Source of the DNA: Kitagawia praeruptora
Taxonomy: Eukaryota > Streptophyta > Magnoliopsida > Apiales > Apiaceae
Direction: 5' to 3'
Assembly (NCBI GenBank): GCA_037693485.1
Contig: CM075346.1
Coordinates: 125,972,001 to 126,036,000 of the forward strand
Length of the DNA stretch: 64,000 bases
Shown: in pieces, positions 37,001-44,338 of the stretch
Layout: each line of letters begins with the position of its first letter
Position numbering within the stretch: the first letter of the stretch is position 1
Notes under the pieces: model-generated
What the model was told of the DNA's origin: nothing
Databases searched by the model: none
Seen by the model: the letters and a program-made list of their open reading frames with translations, nothing else
Translations under genes and position numbers: made by a program

Positions 37001-37312
37001 AACAACTTTTCCTGTAGATTTGCTTACAACTTTACCGTGTTCTTCAAAGAAACCCACATGATAACCTCTGTCACAGATTTGACTCACACTTAGCAGATTA
37101 TGTTTGAGTCCTGAGACTAGAGCTACAGATTCAATGATGACATTCCCAAGTTTGATATTGCCATATCCCAGAGTCCTTCCTATGTTGCCATCTCCATAAA
37201 AAACACTTGGGCCAGCCTTCTCCACAAATTCTGATAGCAGGGCTTTATTTCCAGTCATGTGTCCTGAGCATCCACTGTCCAGAACAAGGATATTTTTCCT
37301 GTTACCCTGCAA
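34061..37312 (-). CDS. pol: Sirevirus pol (protease, integrase, RT, RNase H)
   Basis: An open frame of 1083 codons in the same frame as gag but separated from it by TAG and TGA. It begins at a TTG codon after the TGA, so it probably needs read-through or splicing rather than its own start. The aspartic protease has LDSGCSGHMTG (active DSG at residues 12-14). Integrase shows the zinc region (WHKRLSHLN; CDSCQKAKQ) and catalytic D (HVDLFGPV), D (RSDNGTEF) and E (NGVVERKN). Reverse transcriptase has ARLVAKGYSQEEGIDYDETY and the active site YVDDIIFGS near residue 770. RNase H has GYTDSDFAG and STAEAEYIAAGSCC. The end is KPLDESTFSRLVGELGM. No disabling mutation was seen in the body. Confidence 0.95.
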   Translation of the reverse strand: MQGNRKNILVLDSGCSGHMTGNKALLSEFVEKAGPSVFYGDGNIGRTLGYGNIKLGNVIIESVALVSGLKHNLLSVSQICDRGYHVGFFEEHGKVVSKSTGKVVLKGYRHGNIYEAKLSTNSDGSAICLLSRASIEESWDWHKRLSHLNFNSINELVKKDLVRGLPKSVFTPDGLCDSCQKAKQRKTSFKSKTESSILEPYHLLHVDLFGPVNIMSIGKKRYALVIVDEYTRYTWVYFMHKKEETASILTEHVRQLDKGSKHTVKIIRSDNGTEFKNVVMEEFCKENGIKQEFSAPGTPQQNGVVERKNRTLIEAARTMLDEAKLPTYFWAEAVQAACFTQNATLINKHGKTPYELVKKKKSNLKYFHVFGCKCFVLKTHPEQLSKFDLKADEGIFVGYPLSTKAFRVYNLRTKVVMESIHVSFDDKKITGLEDFDEHDQLRFENEEINADLQNSDTLSDSIVQSIPVDQTAAHVEGEQVNDDPQSSEETSAANDSSNSESNSSGGANNDFGSTSHHTQHNYELGESSRSNLPRQRVWSRAHPFEQIIGEPDTGVQTRRATQNECNFAGFLSQIEPKKVDEALDDPDWVTAMQEELNQFERQKVWKLVPRPKGKSVIGTRWVFRNKLDENGIVTRNKARLVAKGYSQEEGIDYDETYAPVARLEAIRMFLAFAAHSNFKVFQMDVKSAFLNGDLEEEVYVEQPPGFEDKEFEGFVYFLFKAVYGLKQAPRTWYDTLSKFLLENGFTRGIIDKTLFHKKHKNDIILVQVYVDDIIFGSTNDLLCKRFAKLMQSRYEMSMMGELSFFLGLQVVQKPDGIFICQSKYIKDLLKKYGMEEAATAKTPMPTAVKLDEDKSGKSVDITKYRGMIGSLLYLTASRPDIMFATCLCARFQANPKESHLIAVKRIFRYLKGTPNLGIWYPKGTGFDLVGYTDSDFAGCKIDRKSTSGSCQFLGRRLVSWYSKKQHSVSTSTAEAEYIAAGSCCAQILWMRNQLQDYGLMLDKIPILCDNTSAIAIANNPVQHTRTKHIDIRYHFLREHVMNGTVVLYFVPTDQQIADIFTKPLDESTFSRLVGELGMLNLSN

Positions 37313-37327
37313 TCACAAAAACCACTA
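37313..37327 (-). promoter_or_regulatory. gag-pol joint: in-frame TAG and TGA, 12 nt apart
   Basis: Gag ends at TAG (37327-37325). Three sense codons follow, then TGA (37315-37313), and pol runs on in the same frame. The segment also ends as a fair splice acceptor (TTTTTGTGATTGCAG|G at the start of pol). Pol could therefore be made by double stop read-through or from a spliced RNA. The sequence alone does not decide. Confidence 0.75.
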
Positions 37328-39565
37328 ATGATTAGTTTTAAGGACCCAGACTTGCTTGGATCCTTTGGTCTTATTAAGTTTGTTAGCTTTTGCAACAGAA
37401 GTCTTATCAGAGTTTGTGCTAACATTCTTTTTATCAGAATTTATACATGTAGAATCAATCTTGAATTTATTCAAAGAGGGTTTAAGTTCATAATAATCAT
37501 AATACAACTTATGATACTCTTTGCATGTATAAATAGAATGCCAAATACTGCCACAGTGAAAACAAGGATTCTGTGGCTTAAACCTAACTGAACCACTCTT
37601 AACTCCTGACTTAGGAGGTATAGAGTTTATATTTTTATTCTTCCTGCAAAAAGCAGCAAGATGGTTAGGACTTCCACAGTTATAACATTTCTTCCTAGGA
37701 GCATTGGGAATAGGCATATAGTTATTGCTTTTACTGATGCCTACCTTTCCATTTCTGTTTTTCCTAGGTTCTTTTACCTTGTTTTTTCTTTTTAACTCCT
37801 TCAGCTTGTGTTTAAGCTGTTTCTGAGACATTGAACTAATATCTACTGATTTGGCTTTATCCTGTTTTGGTTTGTCAGATTTTGGTACAAACCTCACATG
37901 ATTAATTTTGGGTTTTGCAGCCTTTTCAGTAAATACAGGTTTAGAGGTCTCAGCTTCTAGGTTGACAGTTTTCTTTTTATCAGTGTAACCTAGACCTTCT
38001 TTCCAACAATCATTGTCTATGATATCCTGAGTTTTCTTCCCAGAGTTAGTCCAAATTTTAAGAATGTTTCTTTCTTTAGCAAGTTCAGATTCAAGATAAG
38101 CATGCTTTTTCAATAATTCATTTTTAACAAAAATAGCATCATCTCTCTCTTTCTGAATTTCTAACATCTGGACTAATTCTGATTCTAGATAATCATTTCT
38201 CTTTCTAAGGTCTAGACTTTCAGATTTTATTCTTTCATTTTCTAAAGTCTGATCTCTATAGCTAACATGCAAGTTTTTAAGAAAGAGTCTTAACTCAGAT
38301 ATATCAGTAGTATCAAAAGCTAGAATAGAGTGAGGTACCTTGGTCTCAGTAGCTTCAGAGATACTATCAACATTTGCCATCAAGGCGTAGTTCACCTCAT
38401 CTTCAGAGTCTGAAGTGTCAGCCCAGTCCTTCTTCTTTGTGATGTAAGCTTGACTTTTATCAGCTTTGGCTCTCTTGCACTCAGGTGCAAAATGTCCTTT
38501 CTCACCACAATTATAGCATGTGATCTTGGACTTGTCGACTTTCCCAGACCTGCTTTCCTTTCCCTCAGCTTTTCTGAAATTCTTCTTGTCAAAATTTGAA
38601 TCTCTTCGTGTGAACTTCTTTCCCTTCCTAAAGTTCTTGTAAGCCATCTTCTTGAAGCCTTTCACCATTAGGGCTGCAAGTTGTATCATCTCAGCATCAC
38701 TACCATCATCATCAGAGTCTGTGAGATTGTCAGAGTTTGAGTCATCATCAGAATTTGATGACTCAGTATCAGACTTTGTAATAAGAGCCTTTCCTTTGGA
38801 TTGACTCTTTTTCACAACAATTTCTTTAGAAGCTTTCTCCTCAGCTTTAAGAGCAATTGAATTGGTCTTGCTTCCATGCCTCTTGCTTCTTTGTTCCATC
38901 TCAAGCTCATGAGTCTTAAGCATTCCATAGATTTCATCAAGGGACATGTCTTCTAGATCATGATTGTCTCTGATGGTAGTGGCCTTTAAGTCCCATTTCT
39001 CAGGAAGAGCCAACAAGAATTTCAGATTGGAGTCTTCAAGATTATACTCCTTATCTACCAGTGATAGATCATTCAACAATTTCAGGAATCTGTCATATAT
39101 GTCTGTTAATGACTCATCAGCATTTGAGTCAAAGTGCTCGTACTCCTGTGTGAGTATTGTTTTCCTGTTCTTTTTGATGGCTTTGGTTCCTTGACATCTG
39201 ACTTCCAAAGTATCCCAAATCTCCTTAGCAGTTTTGCATCCAATGACCCTGTTAGACATAACATTGTCAAGGGCGTTATGTAATAAATGCCTTACCTTGG
39301 CATCTTTGCTAATAGAGGAGGTATCTTCAGGGGTGTAGTCTTTCTTCTCTTTTGGAATCATTTTCTGTTCTTCTCCAGCAACTGCAACAGACAATTTTGT
39401 AGGCTTATGTGGACCATCATGGATTCTGTCTAAGTACTCTGGATCTGTAGCTTCCAGAAACATTTCCATCTTCACCTTCCATATGGGATATTCTGATGCC
39501 CTGAGTATTGGAACTCTAATTGATTCATATCTGCTTGTTGTTGGAGTTTGTGTTTTCTCCGTCAT
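37325..39565 (-). CDS. gag: Sirevirus gag, 746 aa
   Basis: The structural protein of the virus-like particle. I start it at ATG 39565-39563 (MTEKTQTPTTSRYESIRVP), because the upstream open frame has no ATG and only translates the leader repeats. The N-terminal 300 residues match the copia gag fold (YPIWKVKMEMFLEATDPEYL, then LTDIYDRFLKLLNDLSLV). An acidic Ser/Asp stretch follows at about 275-290. There are three zinc-knuckle-like motifs: CYNCGEKGHFAPEC (near 348), CYNCGSPNHLAAFC (near 625) and CFHCGSIWHSIYTC (near 667). The middle is coiled-coil rich (LESELVQMLEIQKERDD). The end is QVWVLKTNH then TAG. Long gags with several knuckles are typical of Sireviruses. Confidence 0.93.
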   Translation of the reverse strand: MTEKTQTPTTSRYESIRVPILRASEYPIWKVKMEMFLEATDPEYLDRIHDGPHKPTKLSVAVAGEEQKMIPKEKKDYTPEDTSSISKDAKVRHLLHNALDNVMSNRVIGCKTAKEIWDTLEVRCQGTKAIKKNRKTILTQEYEHFDSNADESLTDIYDRFLKLLNDLSLVDKEYNLEDSNLKFLLALPEKWDLKATTIRDNHDLEDMSLDEIYGMLKTHELEMEQRSKRHGSKTNSIALKAEEKASKEIVVKKSQSKGKALITKSDTESSNSDDDSNSDNLTDSDDDGSDAEMIQLAALMVKGFKKMAYKNFRKGKKFTRRDSNFDKKNFRKAEGKESRSGKVDKSKITCYNCGEKGHFAPECKRAKADKSQAYITKKKDWADTSDSEDEVNYALMANVDSISEATETKVPHSILAFDTTDISELRLFLKNLHVSYRDQTLENERIKSESLDLRKRNDYLESELVQMLEIQKERDDAIFVKNELLKKHAYLESELAKERNILKIWTNSGKKTQDIIDNDCWKEGLGYTDKKKTVNLEAETSKPVFTEKAAKPKINHVRFVPKSDKPKQDKAKSVDISSMSQKQLKHKLKELKRKNKVKEPRKNRNGKVGISKSNNYMPIPNAPRKKCYNCGSPNHLAAFCRKNKNINSIPPKSGVKSGSVRFKPQNPCFHCGSIWHSIYTCKEYHKLYYDYYELKPSLNKFKIDSTCINSDKKNVSTNSDKTSVAKANKLNKTKGSKQVWVLKTNH

Positions 39566-39605
39566 GATTGTATGGCTTTTTGTATAGTAACAGAGTGGCT
39601 CAAAA

Positions 39606-39746
39606 TGAACAGTACGGTATTTATGAACAGTACCGTATCTGTGAATAGTACCGTATCTGTGAATAGTGCCGTATTTGTGAATAGTGCCGTATATGTGAAT
39701 AGTACCGTATCTGTGAACAGTACCGTATCTGTGAACAGTGACGTAC
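39606..39746 (-). repeat. 18-bp tandem repeats in the Sirevirus leader
   Basis: About eight head-to-tail copies of an 18-mer, GTGAATAGTACCGTATCT with variants (plus strand), between the primer-binding site and the gag start. The unit length keeps the upstream frame open. Confidence 0.93.
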
Positions 39747-39779
39747 AACACCGGATCTGATCTGTATATCGATCAACTT

Positions 39780-39791
39780 GCTCTGATGCCA
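39780..39791 (-). promoter_or_regulatory. Primer-binding site of the Sirevirus
   Basis: The minus strand reads TGGCATCAGAGC two bases inside the 5' LTR. It differs by one base from TGGTATCAGAGC, the usual site for initiator tRNA-Met in copia elements. Confidence 0.85.
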
Positions 39792-40157
39792 ATTGTTAGG
39801 TCCGGAATAACGTAGAAGGGGGGTTGAATACGTTATTTAAAAATATTTCGATTTTCGAGATGTGAAAAATGAGGTCAACAACTGAATCGAAATAAAACAA
39901 TTGGTTCGGGAAAATATCTTTGAACTGATAAAAACCTAAGGGGTGTTACAACTTCTAATCCAACGGATTAGCTTCAAAAACTCGAACACTCCTAAGGATA
40001 GTTTAGGCACGAGGACCTTCTATCCGACACTTCCTGAAAGCGGGCTAAGCCGGCTTTCCTACTAGATGGACTGTCTAGCAGCTTACACAGAGATGATATA
40101 AGAGAGAGAAGAGAGAGTTGTGTGTTGAGGTGTTTTTTGAAATGAAATACAACAGGC

Positions 40158-40167
40158 CTATTTATAG
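40158..40167 (-). promoter_or_regulatory. TATA box in the Sirevirus 5' LTR
   Basis: CTATAAATAG on the minus strand, 150 bp downstream of the U3 repeat array. The copy in the 3' LTR is at 30221-30230. Transcription would start near 40130 and run to the left. Confidence 0.75.
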
Positions 40168-40316
40168 ATTTTAGAAAGTCACTATGCTGCACTATTCACG
40201 TGGGCCCCATCTGCATAGTAACCACTATTCCACCAACCAAAACGCGTATGTTGAAAATTTTCATCTCATGTGGGCCCCACCAGCCACTATTTGAACAGTA
40301 CTATTCACGTGGGTCC

Positions 40317-40497
40317 CACCTGCATAGTAACCACTATTTGCATAGTAACTACTATTTGCATAGTAACCACTATTTGCACAGTAACCTGCATAGTAACCGC
40401 GCATAGTAATCTTGCATAGTAACCGCGCATAGTAACCGTGCATAGTAATCTTGCATAGTAACCTTGCATAGTAATCGTGCATAGTAACTTTGCATAG
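40317..40497 (-). repeat. Short U3 repeats (GCATAGTAACC type) in the Sirevirus LTR
   Basis: More than ten copies of GCATAGTAACC/GCATAGTAATC at 10-18 bp spacing, just upstream of the TATA box on the minus strand. The same array is at 30380-30560 in the other LTR. The position suggests enhancer repeats. Confidence 0.85.
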
Positions 40498-41320
40498 TAT
40501 TACTATTTTTGGCTGCTTCTTTTGGGCTTCTCTCTTCTGTTTCAAATATTCTGCTTGAGATATTATGTCTGTCCTTGATCGTCAATAGGCTTTGGCAATT
40601 CTTTCTGTGAATTAAAGTGTTGATCCTTCTCTTATGTGCTGACACTTAGTGCACTGGTCTGGTTCACAAGTGACTAGCACTGATCTTGATCTTCACACCT
40701 TCGTTACATTCCAATTGATTAGCCTGCAACAATATCTTCAAATAATATAAATACATGGAATCTTTTGGCCCTTCAACTGAATCATCTGTACATCTTATTC
40801 TGTCACTGAGGCTTGATCATGTTAATGAACTTCTTTCAGCGACTTGATCCTTGTCGGTGCCTGTTCTTCAAATTTCACGATCCCTGTATAAAGTTAATAT
40901 TATTTATCTTTTATCCTAGTTGAGTTATATATGTCCTCTATTACATATTACATTACATTATGTTTTACAAGTTTTATATACCTAAAACTGATGTGACGCA
41001 ATTCTTAATTATGTATAATTTTATAACTAAAATTTACACATTTCTTAAAACAACATTTTATTTTTTATTACATAAATTTAATATCTACATGGTGACGCAT
41101 ATAAATAAATATTTTTTTGGTACTCGATTACAGTAGGTATAAATTAAAATTTTATTTTAATATCAATTATCTAAAATGGCAAAAGAGAATTGTATAGTAT
41201 ACTCAGTCGAGTAGAATATTAATTATAATTTTATCTATCCAATATTTTAGAAATAATATAAATCAATATTTTATTTACTTAAAGTAAAAATAAAAGTGAA
41301 ATAGACAAGAAGAGAAGATG

Positions 41321-42641
41321 TGATTTATCTTATAGGTTTTTTAAACAAAACTCAAAATTAAGTGTAGTAAGGTTGGTTATGTCGTTAGTTTGATAGAAGA
41401 AAATCGGTGGTTTGAATCTTAACACAAACATGATTTCGTTATTTTACATAATAATTAAAAGATGGCATTTTTGTAATTTTTAAAAATATTGGAGTAATAT
41501 CGTAATTTCATAACCATTAAATTGGCAATCTATTTCTTTTTTGACTCGGTTACATTATGTATAATATAATTTTTTTCTATACCGAGTATTTAAAAATGAC
41601 AAAAGAGAATTGTTGAATAAGATAAATCGATTATAATATTTTTTAAAAATTTTATTCTATCCAATATTCTAAAAATAATATGAAACAACATTTCATTTAC
41701 CCCAAAAATAAGATGAGATAAAAAAAAAGAGGTGGTTTATCTTATAGGATTTACAAACATAACTCAAAAGCAAATGTAGCACAATTGGTTAAGTCATGAG
41801 TTTGAGAGTATAAGGTTGGAGGTTCGATTCCTAACAAAAACATAATTTCACTATTTTTAACATAATTATTAAATGATGGCATTTTTGTAATTTTATTAAA
41901 AATATGGGTAAAATCGTAATTTCACACCCATTAAAATGGCACTTTTTGCCCTTGTGTTGAAGTTTAATATATAGTAATAGATAGATAGATTTATCTTATA
42001 TGTTTTTTTTAAACAAAACTAAAAATTAAGTGTAGCAAGGTTGGTAATGTCGTTAGTTTGATAGAAGAAAGTCGGTGGTTTGAATCTTAACACAAACATG
42101 ATTTCGTTATTTTACATAATAATTAAAAGATGACATTTTTTGTATTTTTTAAAAATATAGGGGTAAAATCGTAACTTCATAACCATTAAATTGCCTTTTT
42201 TTTTGGACTCGGTTACATTATGTATAATATAATTTTCTTTCTATACCAAGTATATAAAAATGGCAAAAGAGAATTGTAGAGTAAGATCAATCGATTATAA
42301 TATTTTTTTTAAATTTTATCTATCCAATATTCTAAAAATAATATGAAACAACATTTCATTTACCCCAATAAAAAGGATGAGATAAAAAGAAAAAAGAGGT
42401 GGTTTATCTTATAGGATTTACAAACATTACTCAAAAGCAAATGTAGCATAATTGGTTAAGTCATGTGTTGAAGAGTATAAGATTGGAGGTTCGATTCCTA
42501 ACAAAAACATAATTTCATTATTTTTAACATAATTATTAAATGATGGCATTTTTGTAATTTTATTAAAAATAGGGATAAAATTGTAATTTCACACACATTA
42601 AAATGTCAATTTTTGCCCTTGTATTGAACTTTAATATATAG
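41321..42641. repeat. Two tandem copies (~665 bp) within the Helitron
   Basis: Copy 1 (about 41321-41987) and copy 2 (about 41988-42641) both start at GATTTATCTTATA. Each has a first tRNA-like block, a stretch around CGATTATAATATTTTTT, a second tRNA-like block, and the ending GCCCTTGTRTTGAASTTTAA. The end of each copy resembles a Helitron 5' terminus on the minus strand. Confidence 0.85.
41775..41840 (+). repeat. tRNA-like Pol III module with A and B boxes (SINE-like)
   Basis: TAGCACAATTGG (A box) and GGTTCGATTCC (perfect B box) are 44 nt apart start to start, exactly the tRNA spacing. The T stem and acceptor stem do not pair, so it is not a working tRNA. A second copy lies at 42437-42502. 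Two more decayed forms (GTGGTTTGAATCTTAAC) are at 41366 and 42029. Confidence 0.65.
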
Positions 42642-42643
42642 TA

Positions 42644-42903
42644 CTCCCTCCGTCCCTTTTGATTGTTAACATTTCACTTTTTCAAAACTTTCTGGCACGC
42701 ATTTTAAGGTGCATTTTAAGGATAGTTAAATAACTTTTTTTTAAAATTTTCTTTTTCTGTATAAAAATTTAAAATTAAATTTTTATACAGAAAAAGAAAA
42801 TTTTAAAAAAAAGTTATTTAACTATCCTTAAAATGCACCTTAAAATGCGTGCCAGAAAGTTTTGAAAAAGTGAAATGTTAACAATCAAAAGGGACGGAGG
42901 GAG
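42644..42903. mobile_element. Stowaway MITE, perfect 260-bp palindrome
   Basis: It starts CTCCCTCCGTCCCTTTTG and ends with its exact inverse, flanked by TA (42642-42643 and 42904-42905). Both arms, about 129 bp each, match without a mismatch around a tiny AT-rich centre. It interrupts the 5' end of the Helitron. The lack of arm divergence implies a very recent insertion. Confidence 0.95.
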
Positions 42904-43008
42904 TAATAGATTATGATATCCGATTAATCCCCAATTACCCTACCACAATCGATTTATACCTATTAGATTTATATTTATTACCAATTTTTACAAACATGGC
43001 TCTAACGT

Positions 43009-43748
43009 ACATAAAGATCTTAGTAGGTTAATTAAATTGCACTCGATAGATATTCATACAAATTGAGTTGACAAGGTGACAATTAATTACGTGTTCATAT
43101 ATATGTCAACCTAACAATTAACCTTAGATATGTCAACGTTAGAGCACAAGCTATCATTAAGCAATTCCAGAATAAGAATTTAGAACCTAAACTACAACAC
43201 AGACAAGTTAAACGGGGTTGACATGATCTATTCACCCTCAACGAATATACTGGGTTTTACTTTAATAACTTTATTACTTATATAATTAGTAATGTGCTGT
43301 TGGCCGGAATTAGTATTGACAAAGTAAATTAGGTTAACCAAATCGCAATCAGCTGAGCTGACCAAGTCCATTTAATGAGTTGAAATTAATTGAATGATTA
43401 AGCAAATATCTATATAGGGAAATTGATGATTTAGCAACATTTATGCAAGCTAGTTGACTGCTTAGTACAGGCATGATGACATGACAATTTGACAAATAAA
43501 TAATTAGCATGTCGATGGTTTGAGCTGGTCTTTGAGACGGCCATCTTTTTTCTTTTTTATTCTGTGAAGTTTACAAACGGGACTCAGTGATATCGTACAA
43601 ATATTAAGATGAGAAAATCCTTTATTATAATATTTGAATTTACTACACGTTAGTTAATTAATTAGGGAATTATTTTAAACTAAATAGAGCTAATTTCTAA
43701 ATTTTAGACCAATCATGTTATATTAAGAATTTTCCTTATTTACAATCT
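43009..43748. other. Intergenic; right part is an old dispersed repeat
   Basis: 43620-43748 is a diverged copy of the repeat also present at 62600-62860 and 63390-63650 (shared TAGACCAATCATGTTATATT). The rest is unremarkable and I saw no gene. Confidence 0.5.
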
Positions 43749-43758
43749 CATTTTCCCT

Positions 43759-43808
43759 TTTTTTTTGCTATTTTTTTAAGTATATATTTTTACCAGGTAT
43801 TCGGGCCT
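43759..43808 (-). mobile_element. 3' tail part of a tRNA-derived SINE (split)
   Basis: On the minus strand this is the end of the SINE whose head is at 54522-54660, finishing in A-rich runs. The 10-bp TSD CATTTTCCCT lies at 43749-43758, with its partner at 54661-54670. The gypsy element separates the two parts. Confidence 0.75.
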
Positions 43809-44305
43809 TGATATGGGCTAAAAGTAAGCCCTACAGACACATTTAATGTGGTGTTAACTAAACTTAGAATGGTCCAAATATGGGGCCCACAAGATGGGCC
43901 CAATCCTTATTTATAATATTAATTTCGTAATTAATATTAAGGGTAATAAAACAGCTCAGCAAATAAGAGTCAAACGAGGATATTACTCTTGCCTGTCTTA
44001 GCCTTCAAGATACACATTCCGATTGTAGGGCTCTAGAACCTTCCTCAAGGCGGTGACTTGCCCACCAAGTCACCTAACCCTACTACGATTGTAGGGCTTC
44101 TCAGCCTATATAAGGACCTGCTCCTTCATTTTCAGAACTACGTCTTGGCTTGATTCTCAATACGAGATACGTAGGCACTCTGTGAGGACCGATCAGTCTT
44201 GTTACACAGAAACAGCCATTAAAGCTCGAAGCTCAACCACCCTTAGCATTGAATACACACAAACCCTAGCCGTCATATTCGTAACCTAGTTTTTATTCCA
44301 CAACA
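43809..44305 (+). repeat. 5' LTR of the Tat element
   Basis: 497 bp. The TATA box CTATATAAGG is at about 44105-44114. A patch near 44020-44030 (GATTGTAGGGCTC) differs from the 3' LTR and matches a sequence about 70 bp downstream in the same LTR. Confidence 0.93.
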
Positions 44306-44307
44306 TT

Positions 44308-44323
44308 TGGCGCCGTCTGTGGG
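44308..44323 (+). promoter_or_regulatory. Primer-binding site of the Tat element
   Basis: TGGCGCCGTCTGTGGG, two bases after the 5' LTR. It is a common form of plant Ty3/gypsy primer-binding site; the exact tRNA is not certain. Confidence 0.7.
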
Positions 44324-44338
44324 ACAGAAACATCAACC

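Larger units (their letters stand above)
29857..40969 (-). mobile_element. Sirevirus-type Ty1/copia retrotransposon, 11,113 bp, near-intact
   Basis: Two 1176-bp LTRs (TG...CA) are flanked by the perfect 5-bp TSD AGTTT (29852-29856 and 40970-40974). The element runs on the minus strand: 5' LTR 40969-39794, primer-binding site, repeat-rich leader, gag, pol in the copia order (protease-integrase-RT-RNase H), a third long ORF, polypurine tract, 3' LTR 31032-29857. The long gag with several zinc knuckles, the extra ORF after pol and the size fit the Sirevirus (SIRE/Maximus) lineage. The LTRs differ at one position that I could find (31026 C versus 40963 T), so insertion is very recent. It interrupts the Helitron. 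Confidence 0.95.
39794..40969 (-). repeat. 5' LTR of the Sirevirus
   Basis: 1176 bp and virtually identical to the LTR at 29857. On the minus strand, U3 contains the TATGC-rich short repeats (about 40317-40497) upstream of the TATA box at 40158-40167. Confidence 0.95.
29186..42910 (-). mobile_element. Non-autonomous Helitron, split by a Sirevirus and a Stowaway
   Basis: The minus-strand 3' end is CTAG at 29186-29189, preceded by the hairpin CCCGTG-TCTTG-CATGGG; the next base is T. The minus-strand 5' end at 42910 reads TCTATTACTATATATTAAA when the Stowaway is disregarded, a typical plant Helitron start, and the preceding base is A. So the insertion is between A and T with no duplication. The element sits inside a MITE whose uninterrupted relative is at 14499-14748. 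Without the nested elements it is about 2.3 kb. It has no Rep/helicase ORF. A second 5'-like end at about 41983 and the tandem organisation at 41321-42641 suggest two tandem tails. Confidence 0.75.
29033..43000. mobile_element. hAT-like MITE split by a Helitron (outer shell of the stack)
   Basis: The two outer pieces, 29033-29185 and 42911-43000, together make a copy of the 250-bp family seen intact at 14499-14748 (TATGGTTCTAAAAATCCCCG at the left; CGATTAATCC motifs in both). The flanking 8-mers are ACTAACGT (29025-29032) and TCTAACGT (43001-43008), one mismatch. All sequence between the pieces is the later Helitron and its own insertions. Confidence 0.75.

Noticed and set aside
37325..39751. 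Longer gag starting at 39751
   Set aside because: The extra 62 codons have no ATG and only translate the leader repeats. The family-like start MTEKTQ is at 39565.
41775..41840. tRNA gene
   Set aside because: Box spacing fits, but acceptor and T stems do not pair. Kept as a tRNA-like module.
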